Source: Bacilli bacterium | GTDB lineage: Bacteria > Bacillota_I > Bacilli_A > ML615J-28 > CAG-313 | DNA length: 37,673 bases | Reading direction: 5' to 3' | Assembly: GCA_900752975.1 (NCBI GenBank) | Contig: CAADXH010000062.1 | Span: 1 to 37,673 of the forward strand | Position numbers and translations under genes: made by a program | Shown: piece by piece, positions 25,834 to 34,749 of the stretch | Layout of the letters: each line of letters starts with the position of its first letter | How positions within the stretch are numbered: the stretch's first letter is position 1 | Notes under the pieces: generated by a model | What the model saw: the letters and a program-made list of their open reading frames with translations, nothing else | The model's database searches: none | What the model was told of the DNA's origin: nothing

Positions 25834-27184
25834 CAGAATTTCCTCCATTAATTACTTTTATAATTTGTGTTTCGATTTTACCATCTCGCATTAAAACCTC
25901 AAGTGGGCCTGAATTTTTAGTATCCGTAACAGATTTTAAAATTCTACCATCTTGTTTTATGATTGCATATCCTTTTTCCATCACATTAAATGGATTTAAT
26001 AAGACACTTTTTTCAATTAGATTATCAAGTCTTTGTTCATAATTATTAATAACTGCTAATAAGAGATTTGAACTTAGTTTTTGTGATACCTTTTCAAGAC
26101 TATTATGCTCACTAGTTAAGGCATTTTTGATACCTAAATTCAATCTTTCATAATAGTTATTTAGATTATTTTCCCACTCACTTACTATTCTTTCGGGACT
26201 AAACAGTTTAATTTTTTCATCTAAAATATAAAACTTACTAGCTAATGTATCAATTAATTCATCAAATTTTCTTAAGGCATGTGAATTTAACAAATGGTCA
26301 TATTCATTGTACGCTACTATTAATTTGTGTTTAACACTAGCTCTCAATCTACTCATTTTGTCATAAATGGTTCCTAAGACTTCAAGTTTATCCTTTGAAA
26401 GACGCATCGCTGCACCGGTAGGGGTAGGTGCACGATATGATGCAACAAAATCACAAATTGTATAGTCACCTTCATGCCCCACAGCAGACACAGTTGGTAT
26501 CTTGGAACTAGCAAGGAGCCTTGCAAGATTCTCATCATTAAAGCATGATAGATCCTCAAAACTACCACCACCACGTCCAATAATAATGACATCGGCCCAT
26601 GCGTCTTGATATACTTCCCTTAACGCCCTAATAAGATCACGAGGAGCATCAATTCCTTGAACTAATGCCGGATATAGCCTTATTTCTGCAAGTCCCATTC
26701 TTCTATTAAAAGTCGAAATTATATCATGGATGGCCTCACCTGTAGGAGCCGTAATAACCGCTACTTTTTCTGGGTATTCAGGCAAGGGTAATTTTCTACT
26801 TTCATCAAATAAGCCTTCTTTTTGAAGTTTATCTTTTAGTTCTAGATATTGCTGATATAAAAGACCAATTCCTTCTTGTGACATTTTCTTAACTATAATC
26901 GCATATGTTCCCTTTTTTTGATATACTTGAATTTGTCCAACAACTTGAACACTCATACCATCACGAGGCTCAAATTTAAGCGTTAAATTATCAGGGTAAA
27001 AAAACATTGCACTAATCTCCGATTTTTCATCCTTTAAAGAGAAGTAACAATGTCTTCCTGAATATTTAAAATTAGAGATTTCACCTTTTAAATAAACTTC
27101 CTTTAAATTAGTATCAATTTCAAATTTATAGGAAATGTATCGATTTAGAGCCGTGACGCTAATATACTTAATTTCACTATTCAT
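25823..27184 (-). CDS. xseA: Exodeoxyribonuclease VII large subunit
   Basis: Catalytic subunit of exonuclease VII. The protein is 453 aa. An N-terminal OB-fold (ISVTALNRYISYKFEID ... GEISNFKYSGRHCYFSLKDEKSEISAMFF) precedes the catalytic domain with GRGGGSFEDLSCFNDE and SAVGHEGDYTICDFVASYRAPTPTGAA. A coiled-coil region (about 270-390) binds XseB. I chose ATG 27184 because the homologous N terminus begins there (M-x-SEIKYISV). It overlaps the nusB stop. ATG 27205 would add seven hydrophobic residues. Neither start has a strong ribosome site, so coupling to nusB is likely. Confidence 0.93.
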   Translation of the reverse strand: MNSEIKYISVTALNRYISYKFEIDTNLKEVYLKGEISNFKYSGRHCYFSLKDEKSEISAMFFYPDNLTLKFEPRDGMSVQVVGQIQVYQKKGTYAIIVKKMSQEGIGLLYQQYLELKDKLQKEGLFDESRKLPLPEYPEKVAVITAPTGEAIHDIISTFNRRMGLAEIRLYPALVQGIDAPRDLIRALREVYQDAWADVIIIGRGGGSFEDLSCFNDENLARLLASSKIPTVSAVGHEGDYTICDFVASYRAPTPTGAAMRLSKDKLEVLGTIYDKMSRLRASVKHKLIVAYNEYDHLLNSHALRKFDELIDTLASKFYILDEKIKLFSPERIVSEWENNLNNYYERLNLGIKNALTSEHNSLEKVSQKLSSNLLLAVINNYEQRLDNLIEKSVLLNPFNVMEKGYAIIKQDGRILKSVTDTKNSGPLEVLMRDGKIETQIIKVINGGNSDGK

Positions 27185-27623
27185 AAATTTTACTAGCAAT
27201 AGCATCCATTACTTTATTATTAAATTTTACTTGTTTTTCATCAGCTATTGTTGTATACTCCTTAGTAATTTCCAAGTATTCATTAATAATAACTTGTTTA
27301 GGAGCTTCATTCATCAACATTTCACCAGTACTTACCACAATGATTGCCCGATCAACATACGATAATCGGTCAATCGTCCACCCCGTGAGACTATTAATGA
27401 TAGTTGATTTAATGCGTTCATAATTTTTGATTGTACAGTTTAAAAGTTTTTCCATAAATTCATAATCAACTTCTACTTTGTACTCCTCATCAAGAATTAA
27501 ATCAAAAACTTCTTGCTTTGCTTCATTTACCATTTCTTCTAGTATTTCTTCATTTAAGTGTTGGTTCATATCTAAATTATATAATACCATAACTGTCAAA
27601 ATTCGTGCATTATGTCTTTTCAT
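27177..27623 (-). CDS. nusB: Transcription antitermination factor NusB
   Basis: NusB binds boxA RNA with S10 (NusE) to promote rRNA antitermination. The protein is 148 aa and all-helical. Family blocks include KRHNARILTVMVLYNLDMN at the start and RLSYVDRAIIVVSTGEML, INEYLEITKEYTTIADEKQVKFNNKVMDAI at the end. The middle (about 30-75) is somewhat longer than usual. It lies 10 bp after the esterase-like lipoprotein gene and leads into xseA. folD, which commonly sits between nusB and xseA, is absent. Confidence 0.93.
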   Translation of the reverse strand: MKRHNARILTVMVLYNLDMNQHLNEEILEEMVNEAKQEVFDLILDEEYKVEVDYEFMEKLLNCTIKNYERIKSTIINSLTGWTIDRLSYVDRAIIVVSTGEMLMNEAPKQVIINEYLEITKEYTTIADEKQVKFNNKVMDAIASKIYE

Positions 27624-27633
27624 GTTTATTCCT

Positions 27634-29118
27634 CTATTCTATTTCGATCATAAATGGTAATATTGGTATCATATCATCATTAAAAATGTTAATATTGGCG
27701 ATATTTTCACTTTGACCAAATTCAATTAAAATTAAACTTTTATTATAATAGTTGATTTCTTTAACAATTTCACCATCTTTATTAGTAATTTCTTTTTCGT
27801 ATGCCAAATCAAAAATTAAATAATTTTCAAATACTTCAGGTTTAATATCCAAAACAATGATTCCATTCTCGGGATCTTTGTATTTTACAACTAAACAATT
27901 GATCTCATCAGATTCTATTAAATTTATTTTTCTCACATTGTCAAACTCTACTTTAATTTTGTCAACAACATCGTCATCATTAATATCCAATACCAAGTTA
28001 GCATAACTAGAAACCTGTTTACTACCAATTACTACATCTACAGTTCGCATTGCGACACTTACAACATCAACATCAACTATTTCATCCTTTTCTTTAAGAT
28101 TTAAGTCAAACGTTGGAATAATTTCAGCAAAAGTATAGTAATTAACAGCAGTATTTTGAATATATCTAAGTCTTTCTGCATTTTTATTAGTACTTGATGG
28201 AGTCTGAAGTACCATTATTTTTTTGGCATGAAAGTAATTACGCCATTTTTCAAGAAGAGAAGTTAACATTTGAAAATATGCTTTTTCATATGATTTATTT
28301 GTAAATAATTCAGTTTGTCTTTCTCCTTGGTTCCAAATAATACCACTAAGACTAATTCCTGTTAAACTCTTTAGTTCATTTTCAAACAAATAACAAGCTT
28401 TGCCTTTAGTTGGATTATCACTATATTTGCCTTCAGACTGTAAATAATTATAAATTGAATCAATTGATTTAGCCACATCAAGCGGTAACCAATCTTCAAT
28501 TAATGTTGAGTGTTCATCACCTACTATAATTCCTATTGGTGCGTTTGTTTTTTTCTGGAGGGCTTGTGCAAATTCAAAATCAAAACTGCTTACTTTTGTC
28601 AATTTTTCATCATTTGTAAGCCAATGCGAATCATTAGATATTTCATAAAATGCTAAGTCATTTAATGATTTATAATTCTTATCTTCTTCAAGTTCTATTG
28701 GGTAATTAATAAATCCATCACCTGCCACAAGCCATAAATGACCAAAACGGATGTTAGTATATTCATAAACGTAGGTATTATGAGCATCAAATAATCTAAT
28801 TTTATAAGTATCATTTGAAAGTCGTGGTGTTTCAAAAGTTATATTCCATGTTAAATTTTTCTCATTAACAATTGTTTCATAAGTATCAATAACTTTATTG
28901 TTTTTTCCGATTAATTCTAATTTTATCACAACATTTCCCTCTGATGTACCTTTAATCGTAAACGAACTACTAGATTCATAAACAGCATTACTACCAAGGT
29001 AGCTATCAACAGTAAATGGTTTAGTTGGTTTCTCACCTTGTTCTTTTATTATTTCTTGACAACCACTAAGAATTACTATCACCATGATAGTTGTTAAGAT
29101 AAACATTATCTTTTTCAT
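27634..29118 (-). CDS. Lipoprotein with degenerate sialate O-acetylesterase-like (SGNH) fold
   Basis: The 494-aa protein has a lipoprotein signal ending LSGC (C20). An Ig-like beta-sandwich (about 38-125) leads into FGHLWLVAGDGFINYP. In sialate O-acetylesterases this position reads FGDVW..SGQSNMxxP, with Ser as nucleophile; here that residue is G135. Other SGNH blocks are only partly kept: PIGIIVGDEHSTLIEDWLP and GIIWNQGERQTE are recognisable, but the C-terminal Asp-x-x-His block is not. It is therefore probably a binding or structural relative, not an esterase. I chose ATG 29118 (GAGGTGG upstream) over ATG 29130. It heads the transcript that includes nusB. Confidence 0.75.
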   Translation of the reverse strand: MKKIMFILTTIMVIVILSGCQEIIKEQGEKPTKPFTVDSYLGSNAVYESSSSFTIKGTSEGNVVIKLELIGKNNKVIDTYETIVNEKNLTWNITFETPRLSNDTYKIRLFDAHNTYVYEYTNIRFGHLWLVAGDGFINYPIELEEDKNYKSLNDLAFYEISNDSHWLTNDEKLTKVSSFDFEFAQALQKKTNAPIGIIVGDEHSTLIEDWLPLDVAKSIDSIYNYLQSEGKYSDNPTKGKACYLFENELKSLTGISLSGIIWNQGERQTELFTNKSYEKAYFQMLTSLLEKWRNYFHAKKIMVLQTPSSTNKNAERLRYIQNTAVNYYTFAEIIPTFDLNLKEKDEIVDVDVVSVAMRTVDVVIGSKQVSSYANLVLDINDDDVVDKIKVEFDNVRKINLIESDEINCLVVKYKDPENGIIVLDIKPEVFENYLIFDLAYEKEITNKDGEIVKEINYYNKSLILIEFGQSENIANINIFNDDMIPILPFMIEIE

Positions 29119-29146
29119 ATGCCACCTCATTATCTATATTGTAATA

Positions 29147-29175
29147 ATTTTACCATACTTTTATTTTTTTTTCAA
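29147..29175 (-). promoter_or_regulatory. Promoter of the lipoprotein-nusB-xseAB transcript
   Basis: The minus strand reads TTGAAA (29175-29170), 17 bp, TAAAAT (29152-29147), with an extended TG in TATGG just before the -10. It lies in the 76-bp spacer after the sugar kinase gene. Confidence 0.6.
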
Positions 29176-29194
29176 CAACTAGGTCTTTTTATTT

Positions 29195-30265
29195 CTATTG
29201 ATATAGACGTTTTATGATTAATTTTATTAGTTTTTCATATTTTTCTTTTTTATTAAGACATCGCGTATACAGAGTTAATTGATTAATAGCACGATCATAA
29301 TTTTGCTCATCGTAATCAATCTTAAAGTAAGTATCATTCTCTAAATAATCAGTTAAAAAACGAATGCAACACTCCATAATAATTGTCTCAACAGACACAA
29401 ATAAACAATCTAACTCTTCATGGTTTAAAACGTTATGCATTTTACTTAAATAGCCTATCGTTAAGGCCACAAACTTAGCATCATCAATGTCAACTTTTGA
29501 TAATTCCTTTTCAGCCTCGCATGCAGTTGATGCAGTAGTCCTTACAGCATCCGCATAATCAAATAAAGCAGTACCAGGCATAACTGTATCTAAATCGACA
29601 AGAGCAAGTGCTTTTTTAGTGTTTTTATCAAACATGATATTGCTAAGTTTAGTATCATTATGTGCAATTCGTATAGGAATTAATCCCTTATCTATTTTTT
29701 GCTGTATAACACTAATTATATCAACTTGGCTAATCAAAAAATGATAAATTAATGCACTTTTTTGCTTGCGTGAATTACTGCTATCTAGTCTTGTATATAC
29801 TTCTTTTAGTCTCCTAAGTCTAAGTGGTGTATTATGAAAATTAATAATAGTTTCATCTAAATTAGTTGTATCGCAAGTTGCCAAAATGCTTTGAAATTCA
29901 CCTATTGCTTTGCCTACTTCAAGGTTGACATGGGAAGTTTTATCAACCACATTCTCCATAGTTGTCAAAAATTTATACATTCGATAATAACTATTATCAC
30001 TTTTATCATAATATATATTTTTCGAGTCTTTTGTATATACAATTGACAAAGTTGGTATGTTTTTTTCTTTTAATTGTCGTGTGATTAATTCGATGTTGTT
30101 CATTACTTTTAGTGGGTTTTTAAATACATAATTATTAATACGTTGTAAAATGTATTTATGCTTAGTAGTTTCTACTAAATAAGTTTTATTTACTAAACCA
30201 TTTGCATAATTTTTGACAATTAAAGGATTACCTTCTAAATTAAATTTATCTACAATTTCTAACAT
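29195..30265 (-). CDS. APH/choline-kinase-fold sugar kinase, NahK-like
   Basis: The 356-aa protein has a phosphotransferase fold. An N-lobe (NGLVNKTYLV ... YILQRINNYVFKNP) precedes the Brenner motif HNDTKLSN (H202, D204, N209) and the metal-binding DLDTVMPG (D224, D226), followed by DYADAVRTTAS. The IAHNDTKLSN / DLDTVMPGTALFDYADA pairing is that of N-acetylhexosamine 1-kinase (NahK/LnpB), which phosphorylates GlcNAc or GalNAc at C1. Substrate is inferred from these motifs; no lacto-N-biose phosphorylase or uridylyltransferase lies nearby. An AAGGATGA site supports the start. It follows the terminator of the trmL transcript; its own promoter is weak (TTTAAA-N16-TAAATA). Confidence 0.8.
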   Translation of the reverse strand: MLEIVDKFNLEGNPLIVKNYANGLVNKTYLVETTKHKYILQRINNYVFKNPLKVMNNIELITRQLKEKNIPTLSIVYTKDSKNIYYDKSDNSYYRMYKFLTTMENVVDKTSHVNLEVGKAIGEFQSILATCDTTNLDETIINFHNTPLRLRRLKEVYTRLDSSNSRKQKSALIYHFLISQVDIISVIQQKIDKGLIPIRIAHNDTKLSNIMFDKNTKKALALVDLDTVMPGTALFDYADAVRTTASTACEAEKELSKVDIDDAKFVALTIGYLSKMHNVLNHEELDCLFVSVETIIMECCIRFLTDYLENDTYFKIDYDEQNYDRAINQLTLYTRCLNKKEKYEKLIKLIIKRLYQ

Positions 30266-30317
30266 TATATCATCCTTACTCTATATTTATGTATATGCCT
30301 AAAACTTTAAAAATGTG

Positions 30318-30364
30318 AAAAAAACTTGATATAGCTACGTATACCAGTAACTATTTATCAAGTT
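30318..30364 (-). terminator. Terminator of the U32-MATE-trmL transcript
   Basis: The leftward transcript forms AACTTGATA (30364-30356) / TATCAAGTT (30331-30323), with an inner TAGTTAC/GTAGCTA extension, then seven U (30324-30318). Its 5' arm lies inside the last codons of the 60-aa gene. Confidence 0.85.
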
Positions 30365-30533
30365 CATCAGGTTCTTCATCTATATCAGGCCTAAACATCT
30401 CTAAATCTCGATAAAAATAATCAGTTAGTATATTGTCTTTATCAATTAATGAGATATGTGGATATTTCAATTCTACGGGTTTATCAGCCTTATATTTAGA
30501 AAATTCTTTATCCAAATTATATTTGCGATTCAT
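30351..30533 (-). CDS. Small acidic protein of unknown function
   Basis: The 60-aa protein has no signal peptide or membrane helix. It has a basic N-terminal third, a central KYPHISLIDKDN and an aromatic/acidic C-terminal half ending in a D/E-rich run. I do not recognise a family. Coding is supported by a strong GTGAGGTG ribosome site 4 nt before ATG, its place 46 bp after trmL, and the terminator that overlaps its stop codon. It is the last gene of that transcript. A cytoplasmic accessory protein is plausible, but nothing in the sequence tells its role. Confidence 0.7.
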   Translation of the reverse strand: MNRKYNLDKEFSKYKADKPVELKYPHISLIDKDNILTDYFYRDLEMFRPDIDEEPDELDK

Positions 30534-30579
30534 GTTTCACCTCACAAATATATTTTTATCATCTTTTTTTGTTTTATAA

Positions 30580-31116
30580 TTATTTTAATAACCAATCTTT
30601 ACCTTTCAAAGTTTCAGGTTCAAATCGTGATAAATCATTGTAATCTTGTTGTCTTAAAGCTTCAAAAATTGCTACAGCCGCAACGTTACTAACATTTAAT
30701 GACCTAATTTTATCGTTTATAGGAAGTCTAATACAGTCATCTAAGTGTTCTCTTAAAATTTCTTTAGGAATTCCTGTTGATTCTTTGCCGATAATGAAAT
30801 AATATCTTTCATTTGGATCATCTAATTTTAATTCGTGAGGAGTTTTCATTCCATATCTTGTAAAATAATACATTTTTCCTGTATTTTTACTTAAAAAATC
30901 TTCCCAGTTCTCATAAACCATAAAATGAACATTTGGAATGTAATTTACAGCCGCTCTAATCATATGTTTATCATCAATTTTAAAACCAAGTGGTTTAATT
31001 AAGTGTAGTAAAGTGTCTGTGCCAGCACAAGTACGCATAATATTACCTGTATTTTGTGGTATTTCTGGTTCATATAAGACAATATGATTGTGATAATTTT
31101 TAATAATTTCTTCCAT
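30580..31116 (-). CDS. trmL: tRNA (cytidine/uridine-34-2'-O)-methyltransferase TrmL
   Basis: A SPOUT-fold methyltransferase that methylates the wobble ribose of tRNA-Leu species. The protein is 178 aa. The three SPOUT motifs are readable: EPEIPQNTGNIMRTCAGT, FIIGKESTGIPKEIL and RLPINDKIRSLNVSNVAAVAIFEALRQ; the last two build the S-adenosylmethionine knot. AGGAG precedes ATG 31116, which overlaps the MATE gene end by 17 bp. Confidence 0.93.
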   Translation of the reverse strand: MEEIIKNYHNHIVLYEPEIPQNTGNIMRTCAGTDTLLHLIKPLGFKIDDKHMIRAAVNYIPNVHFMVYENWEDFLSKNTGKMYYFTRYGMKTPHELKLDDPNERYYFIIGKESTGIPKEILREHLDDCIRLPINDKIRSLNVSNVAAVAIFEALRQQDYNDLSRFEPETLKGKDWLLK

Positions 31117-32512
31117 TATTTTTCTCCTCGTATATTATTATATTTTTAGTATGTGTGTTCGATGTTTTTAAATAATAAAATAATAAATAGATTGTGCCTA
31201 CACTAACTGTGCCAATATTGCTCACAAACATTGATATTATTAATCCCTTAATGTTCATATTGTAATAATTTATAAATAGAGCTAGTAAAGGTAATCGCAG
31301 TATCCATAATCTTATTACTGATAATATCAACGTGGCTTTCATTTTTTTTAGTCCATGTAAAATTCCTATTAACACATAAAAATAAGCCATCACGGGAATT
31401 GTCCACAAGAGATATTTTATGTAATAACGACTAAAGTTTAACACCTCATGATCAGTTTTAATGAAAAAGTTGACTAAACTATCTTTGAGTAGTAAACTAA
31501 TTGATAGCTCAATTATGCTCAAAGACATAACAATTCTTATAATTCTCGAAATAGACTTTTGAACCTGATTATAATTCTTCGCTCCCATATTTTGACTAAC
31601 AAATGTTGTTGTAATAGTTTGAAAAGAAATAAATGGTATAATAATAAAATTATAGATTCGATTGCTCGAGCCAATTGAAACGACTTTATAATCATCAAAT
31701 GCCATAATTTGGCGATTAATTAAAATAAATGCAATAGCTGTGATAATTCCTGATATACTAGATGGAATAATCAAACTAGCTATTTCACTTAAATCACGCA
31801 TAGAAAAATTAATTTTAGATTTTTCCAGTCTAACATCTTCATTTTTAGTCTTAGTAAGCAAACATAAATATATCGGTATCATTAAAACTCCCGATATAGT
31901 GGTTCCTAAAGCTATTCCAACAATAAGATATTTGTTAATCAGAATTTTAGTAATAATTATATTAATCACACTATGAATAACACTAAGAATCATCGGTGAA
32001 GTTGCATCACCAATTGCATACCTTGATGCATGATATAATCTCGTAACTAAAAAGCTGATCATATCAAATGAAATTATTGTTATGTACTTTTTACCATATT
32101 TATAGACTAACGGATTATCGTTAGTCTTCATTAATTTTAATAAAGGATTACACGAAATAATTAACAATATAATTAATAAGATTCCTATAAATACTGATAG
32201 CGTAAACAGTTTCCCTATAAGTTCTTTGGTCTTCTCTTTTTCTTTTTCTCCGATACTTTGACTTATCAAGGTAAGTTCAACAGCACAAAAAGCTACAAGT
32301 ACAGCTTGAAATATTGAAAGTATGGGTGTAGTCATAGTTAATGCTGAAGTAAGCGATCTTATTAATTCTTGATCAATATTTTGAATTCTAAGCAAATACA
32401 TATCAATTAAACCATTAATAACCATTAAAAAGTTACTAATAATAATAGGAACACTCATAACTACTATGCTTTTTGTAAGTTTTTTACTATCAAAAATTAC
32501 ATCGCTTTTCAT
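31100..32512 (-). CDS. MATE-family multidrug/metabolite efflux transporter
   Basis: The 470-aa protein has about 12 membrane helices. The two MATE halves can be seen: KLTKSIVVMSVPIIISNFLMVINGLIDMYLL at the start, and after a charged loop near residue 235, SEIASLIIPSSISGIITAIAFILINRQI. TTTFVSQNMGAKNYNQVQKS is the typical family signature in the second half. It would export cationic compounds using an ion gradient; the substrate cannot be told. It lies 5 bp after the U32 gene with AAAGGAT upstream. Confidence 0.88.
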   Translation of the reverse strand: MKSDVIFDSKKLTKSIVVMSVPIIISNFLMVINGLIDMYLLRIQNIDQELIRSLTSALTMTTPILSIFQAVLVAFCAVELTLISQSIGEKEKEKTKELIGKLFTLSVFIGILLIILLIISCNPLLKLMKTNDNPLVYKYGKKYITIISFDMISFLVTRLYHASRYAIGDATSPMILSVIHSVINIIITKILINKYLIVGIALGTTISGVLMIPIYLCLLTKTKNEDVRLEKSKINFSMRDLSEIASLIIPSSISGIITAIAFILINRQIMAFDDYKVVSIGSSNRIYNFIIIPFISFQTITTTFVSQNMGAKNYNQVQKSISRIIRIVMSLSIIELSISLLLKDSLVNFFIKTDHEVLNFSRYYIKYLLWTIPVMAYFYVLIGILHGLKKMKATLILSVIRLWILRLPLLALFINYYNMNIKGLIISMFVSNIGTVSVGTIYLLFYYLKTSNTHTKNIIIYEEKNNGRNY

Positions 32513-32517
32513 TTTTT

Positions 32518-34689
32518 CTATCCTTTATATTTTTTCAATTTTAAATCTAGTCCTCCTAGTTCTTCTTTCGTTTCATTAGTTAAAATAATCAAAAAGTGAT
32601 TAATACCATTTTTGCTATATTCTTTAATATTCTTTATCTCATCAAACATTTTATAACTATAAATGCTAATTTCCGGGCCAGATTCATTACAACGACCATT
32701 GACAAACATTTCATTATCATATTCATCAATTATCTTATAATTATTATGACTACAAGAACAGCAATTTATGCAATTTAAGTTTTTGAGTTTGCTTATAAAG
32801 CAGCCTCTCGATGACATCACTTCCACTCGTCCATAAATAAATACGCCTTTATCGGCATTAGTTTCAACTTTTCCTAGAGCAAGTTTGTCATTTTTAGATA
32901 ATTCATTTGATAAATACACTACATCAACTCTCATTTCATCAACAAATTTTAAGGCATATGAATTTGTAATATTACAGCTTGGTGATAATAACTGATGGTT
33001 GATCATATCTCCAAGATTATGAACCATGTTTTTGGTGGCCTTATTTTTTTGAATATTAAAATGTCTTGCGTACATCGCATCATCATTATCAAATACGGGG
33101 TATACATTCAAATATTCATGGTCTTTACACCATAAATACTGTTCCATATTTTGAACAACAAAATCAAATTGAATATTTCGTTCTTTCTTAACTAATTCAT
33201 TGTTTTCTAATTTTGGCAAACAAATGTTTTGTTTTATTTCATTATCATTAAGATAGGTATCGATAAATCTTTCAATTCCAAGTCTTCTTAACGCGTTAAT
33301 ATCACTTATTTTTACAAAGGCCATATGGTCATATTTAACTATTACTTTGGTTGCACACAAAAGTTTAGTACCTGTCTTTGATAATTGTTCCGCAATTCGT
33401 TCTTCATCAAGTGGCTTATCAGCTTTTTCATTTAATAAAGCAGTTTTAACAACAACTTTTAAGTCTTGGTGTTTAATCTCTAAAGTTAATTGTTTTCCAT
33501 AGTAAATTGATATAATAAATTCTAAATTTAGTTTATAGTTTTCTTCCAATAATAAATTATCAGCCTCTTTTGCTTTGATTCCATTGATGGTTTTGTAAAC
33601 TCCATCACCTATTTTTACTTTAAATTTACCAGGAATATATAAATCATTTCCTCTTTTTTCTAAATTATTTATATAAAAACCAGTTTCACAACTTCCTTTA
33701 ATTCTGATTGCATCACCTATATATAATGGTTTATTCACAGCAAGTATACAACCTGAATTTGTAAGGCTTTTAACTTTACCAATTAATAAACCTTGATGAT
33801 TAACACTTTCAGTATTAATGATTAAATGATTGGCTTCATTAAACATATAACCTTTTGTAAATTCGCGATTAAAAGCAACCTTTAAATCATCAATATCATT
33901 GGTGGTTGTTTTTTTCGCAAGTGCCTTTTTATATGCTGAAACTACTGTATAGACATATGCTGCACTCTTCATTCTCCCTTCAATTTTAAGTGAAGTAATG
34001 CCTAATTTTTCTAATTCTTCTACATAATCTAGCGTATTTAAATCTTTCATTGAAAGGAGTGAACACATTTTTCCTAACAATTTATTATTTTCCACTAATT
34101 GATATTTTTTCCGACATGGTTGAGCACATTCACCTCGGTTACCACTTCTACCACCAATCATATAACTCATAAAGCAATTGCCAGAATATGCATAACACAA
34201 AGCACCATGGCCAAATACTTCAACTTCTATTCCTAAATCGATGATCTTTCTAATTTCTGAAATTGGGGTTTCTCTAGCCAAAATTACTCGAGCTACTCCA
34301 AGTTTTAATAATGTAGCTGCACCACGTTCATTATGAATGTTCATTTGAGTTGAAGCATGTATAGTTAAATCAGGAAAGAATTTACGAATGTAGTATAACA
34401 CTCCTAAATCTTGAACTATTACGGCATCTATTTTATGTAAATAAAGAAAATTTAAATACTCATGTAACTCTTTAAATTCATTTTCAAAAATAATCGTATT
34501 AATTGTAACATAAATTTTTTTGCCTCTTAAATGTGCGTATCGTATTGCTTCAATTATTTCATCATTGTTGAAATTTGTGGCAGCTTTACGCGCTCCGTAA
34601 TTTTGTCCGCTAATATATACTGCATCACAACCTGCTTGAATGGCAACTTTTAGTATTTTTAAATCTCCAGCTGGTGCAAGTATTTCCAT
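32518..34689 (-). CDS. Large U32 family protein (RlhA/TrhP-like, RNA hydroxylation)
   Basis: The 723-aa protein starts ILAPAGDLKILKVAIQAGCDAVYISGQNYGAR, the U32 N-terminal pattern, followed by the HASTQMNIHN and EVFGHGALCYAYSGNCFMSYMIGGRSGNRGECAQPCRKKY blocks whose cysteines probably hold an Fe-S cluster. A C-terminal extension of over 300 residues ends in a further cysteine-rich patch (NCINCCSCSH near 660). Members of this family modify rRNA or tRNA (RlhA, TrhP) rather than acting as peptidases. The size fits the DUF3656-containing Firmicutes type. The second of two tandem ATGs (34689) has better spacing from GGAGG. Co-transcribed with the MATE and trmL genes. Confidence 0.88.
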   Translation of the reverse strand: MEILAPAGDLKILKVAIQAGCDAVYISGQNYGARKAATNFNNDEIIEAIRYAHLRGKKIYVTINTIIFENEFKELHEYLNFLYLHKIDAVIVQDLGVLYYIRKFFPDLTIHASTQMNIHNERGAATLLKLGVARVILARETPISEIRKIIDLGIEVEVFGHGALCYAYSGNCFMSYMIGGRSGNRGECAQPCRKKYQLVENNKLLGKMCSLLSMKDLNTLDYVEELEKLGITSLKIEGRMKSAAYVYTVVSAYKKALAKKTTTNDIDDLKVAFNREFTKGYMFNEANHLIINTESVNHQGLLIGKVKSLTNSGCILAVNKPLYIGDAIRIKGSCETGFYINNLEKRGNDLYIPGKFKVKIGDGVYKTINGIKAKEADNLLLEENYKLNLEFIISIYYGKQLTLEIKHQDLKVVVKTALLNEKADKPLDEERIAEQLSKTGTKLLCATKVIVKYDHMAFVKISDINALRRLGIERFIDTYLNDNEIKQNICLPKLENNELVKKERNIQFDFVVQNMEQYLWCKDHEYLNVYPVFDNDDAMYARHFNIQKNKATKNMVHNLGDMINHQLLSPSCNITNSYALKFVDEMRVDVVYLSNELSKNDKLALGKVETNADKGVFIYGRVEVMSSRGCFISKLKNLNCINCCSCSHNNYKIIDEYDNEMFVNGRCNESGPEISIYSYKMFDEIKNIKEYSKNGINHFLIILTNETKEELGGLDLKLKKYKG

Positions 34690-34710
34690 CATAACCTCCT
34701 TTATGAAGAA

Positions 34711-34744
34711 AACTTCATCAGTCTATGAATAAACCAATGAAGTT
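34711..34744 (-). terminator. Hairpin between degV and the U32 gene
   Basis: AACTTCATTGGT / ACTGATGAAGTT in the leftward transcript, 12 bp with two G-U pairs and a 10-nt loop, then TTTTCTTC. The U run is weak, so termination may be partial. It lies just upstream of the U32 ribosome site. Confidence 0.65.
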
Positions 34745-34749
34745 AATAC

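Noticed and set aside
31100..34689. U32-MATE-trmL as a dedicated resistance or toxin-export island
   Set aside because: The U32 and trmL genes are RNA-modification housekeeping genes, and nothing encodes a toxin or natural product nearby.
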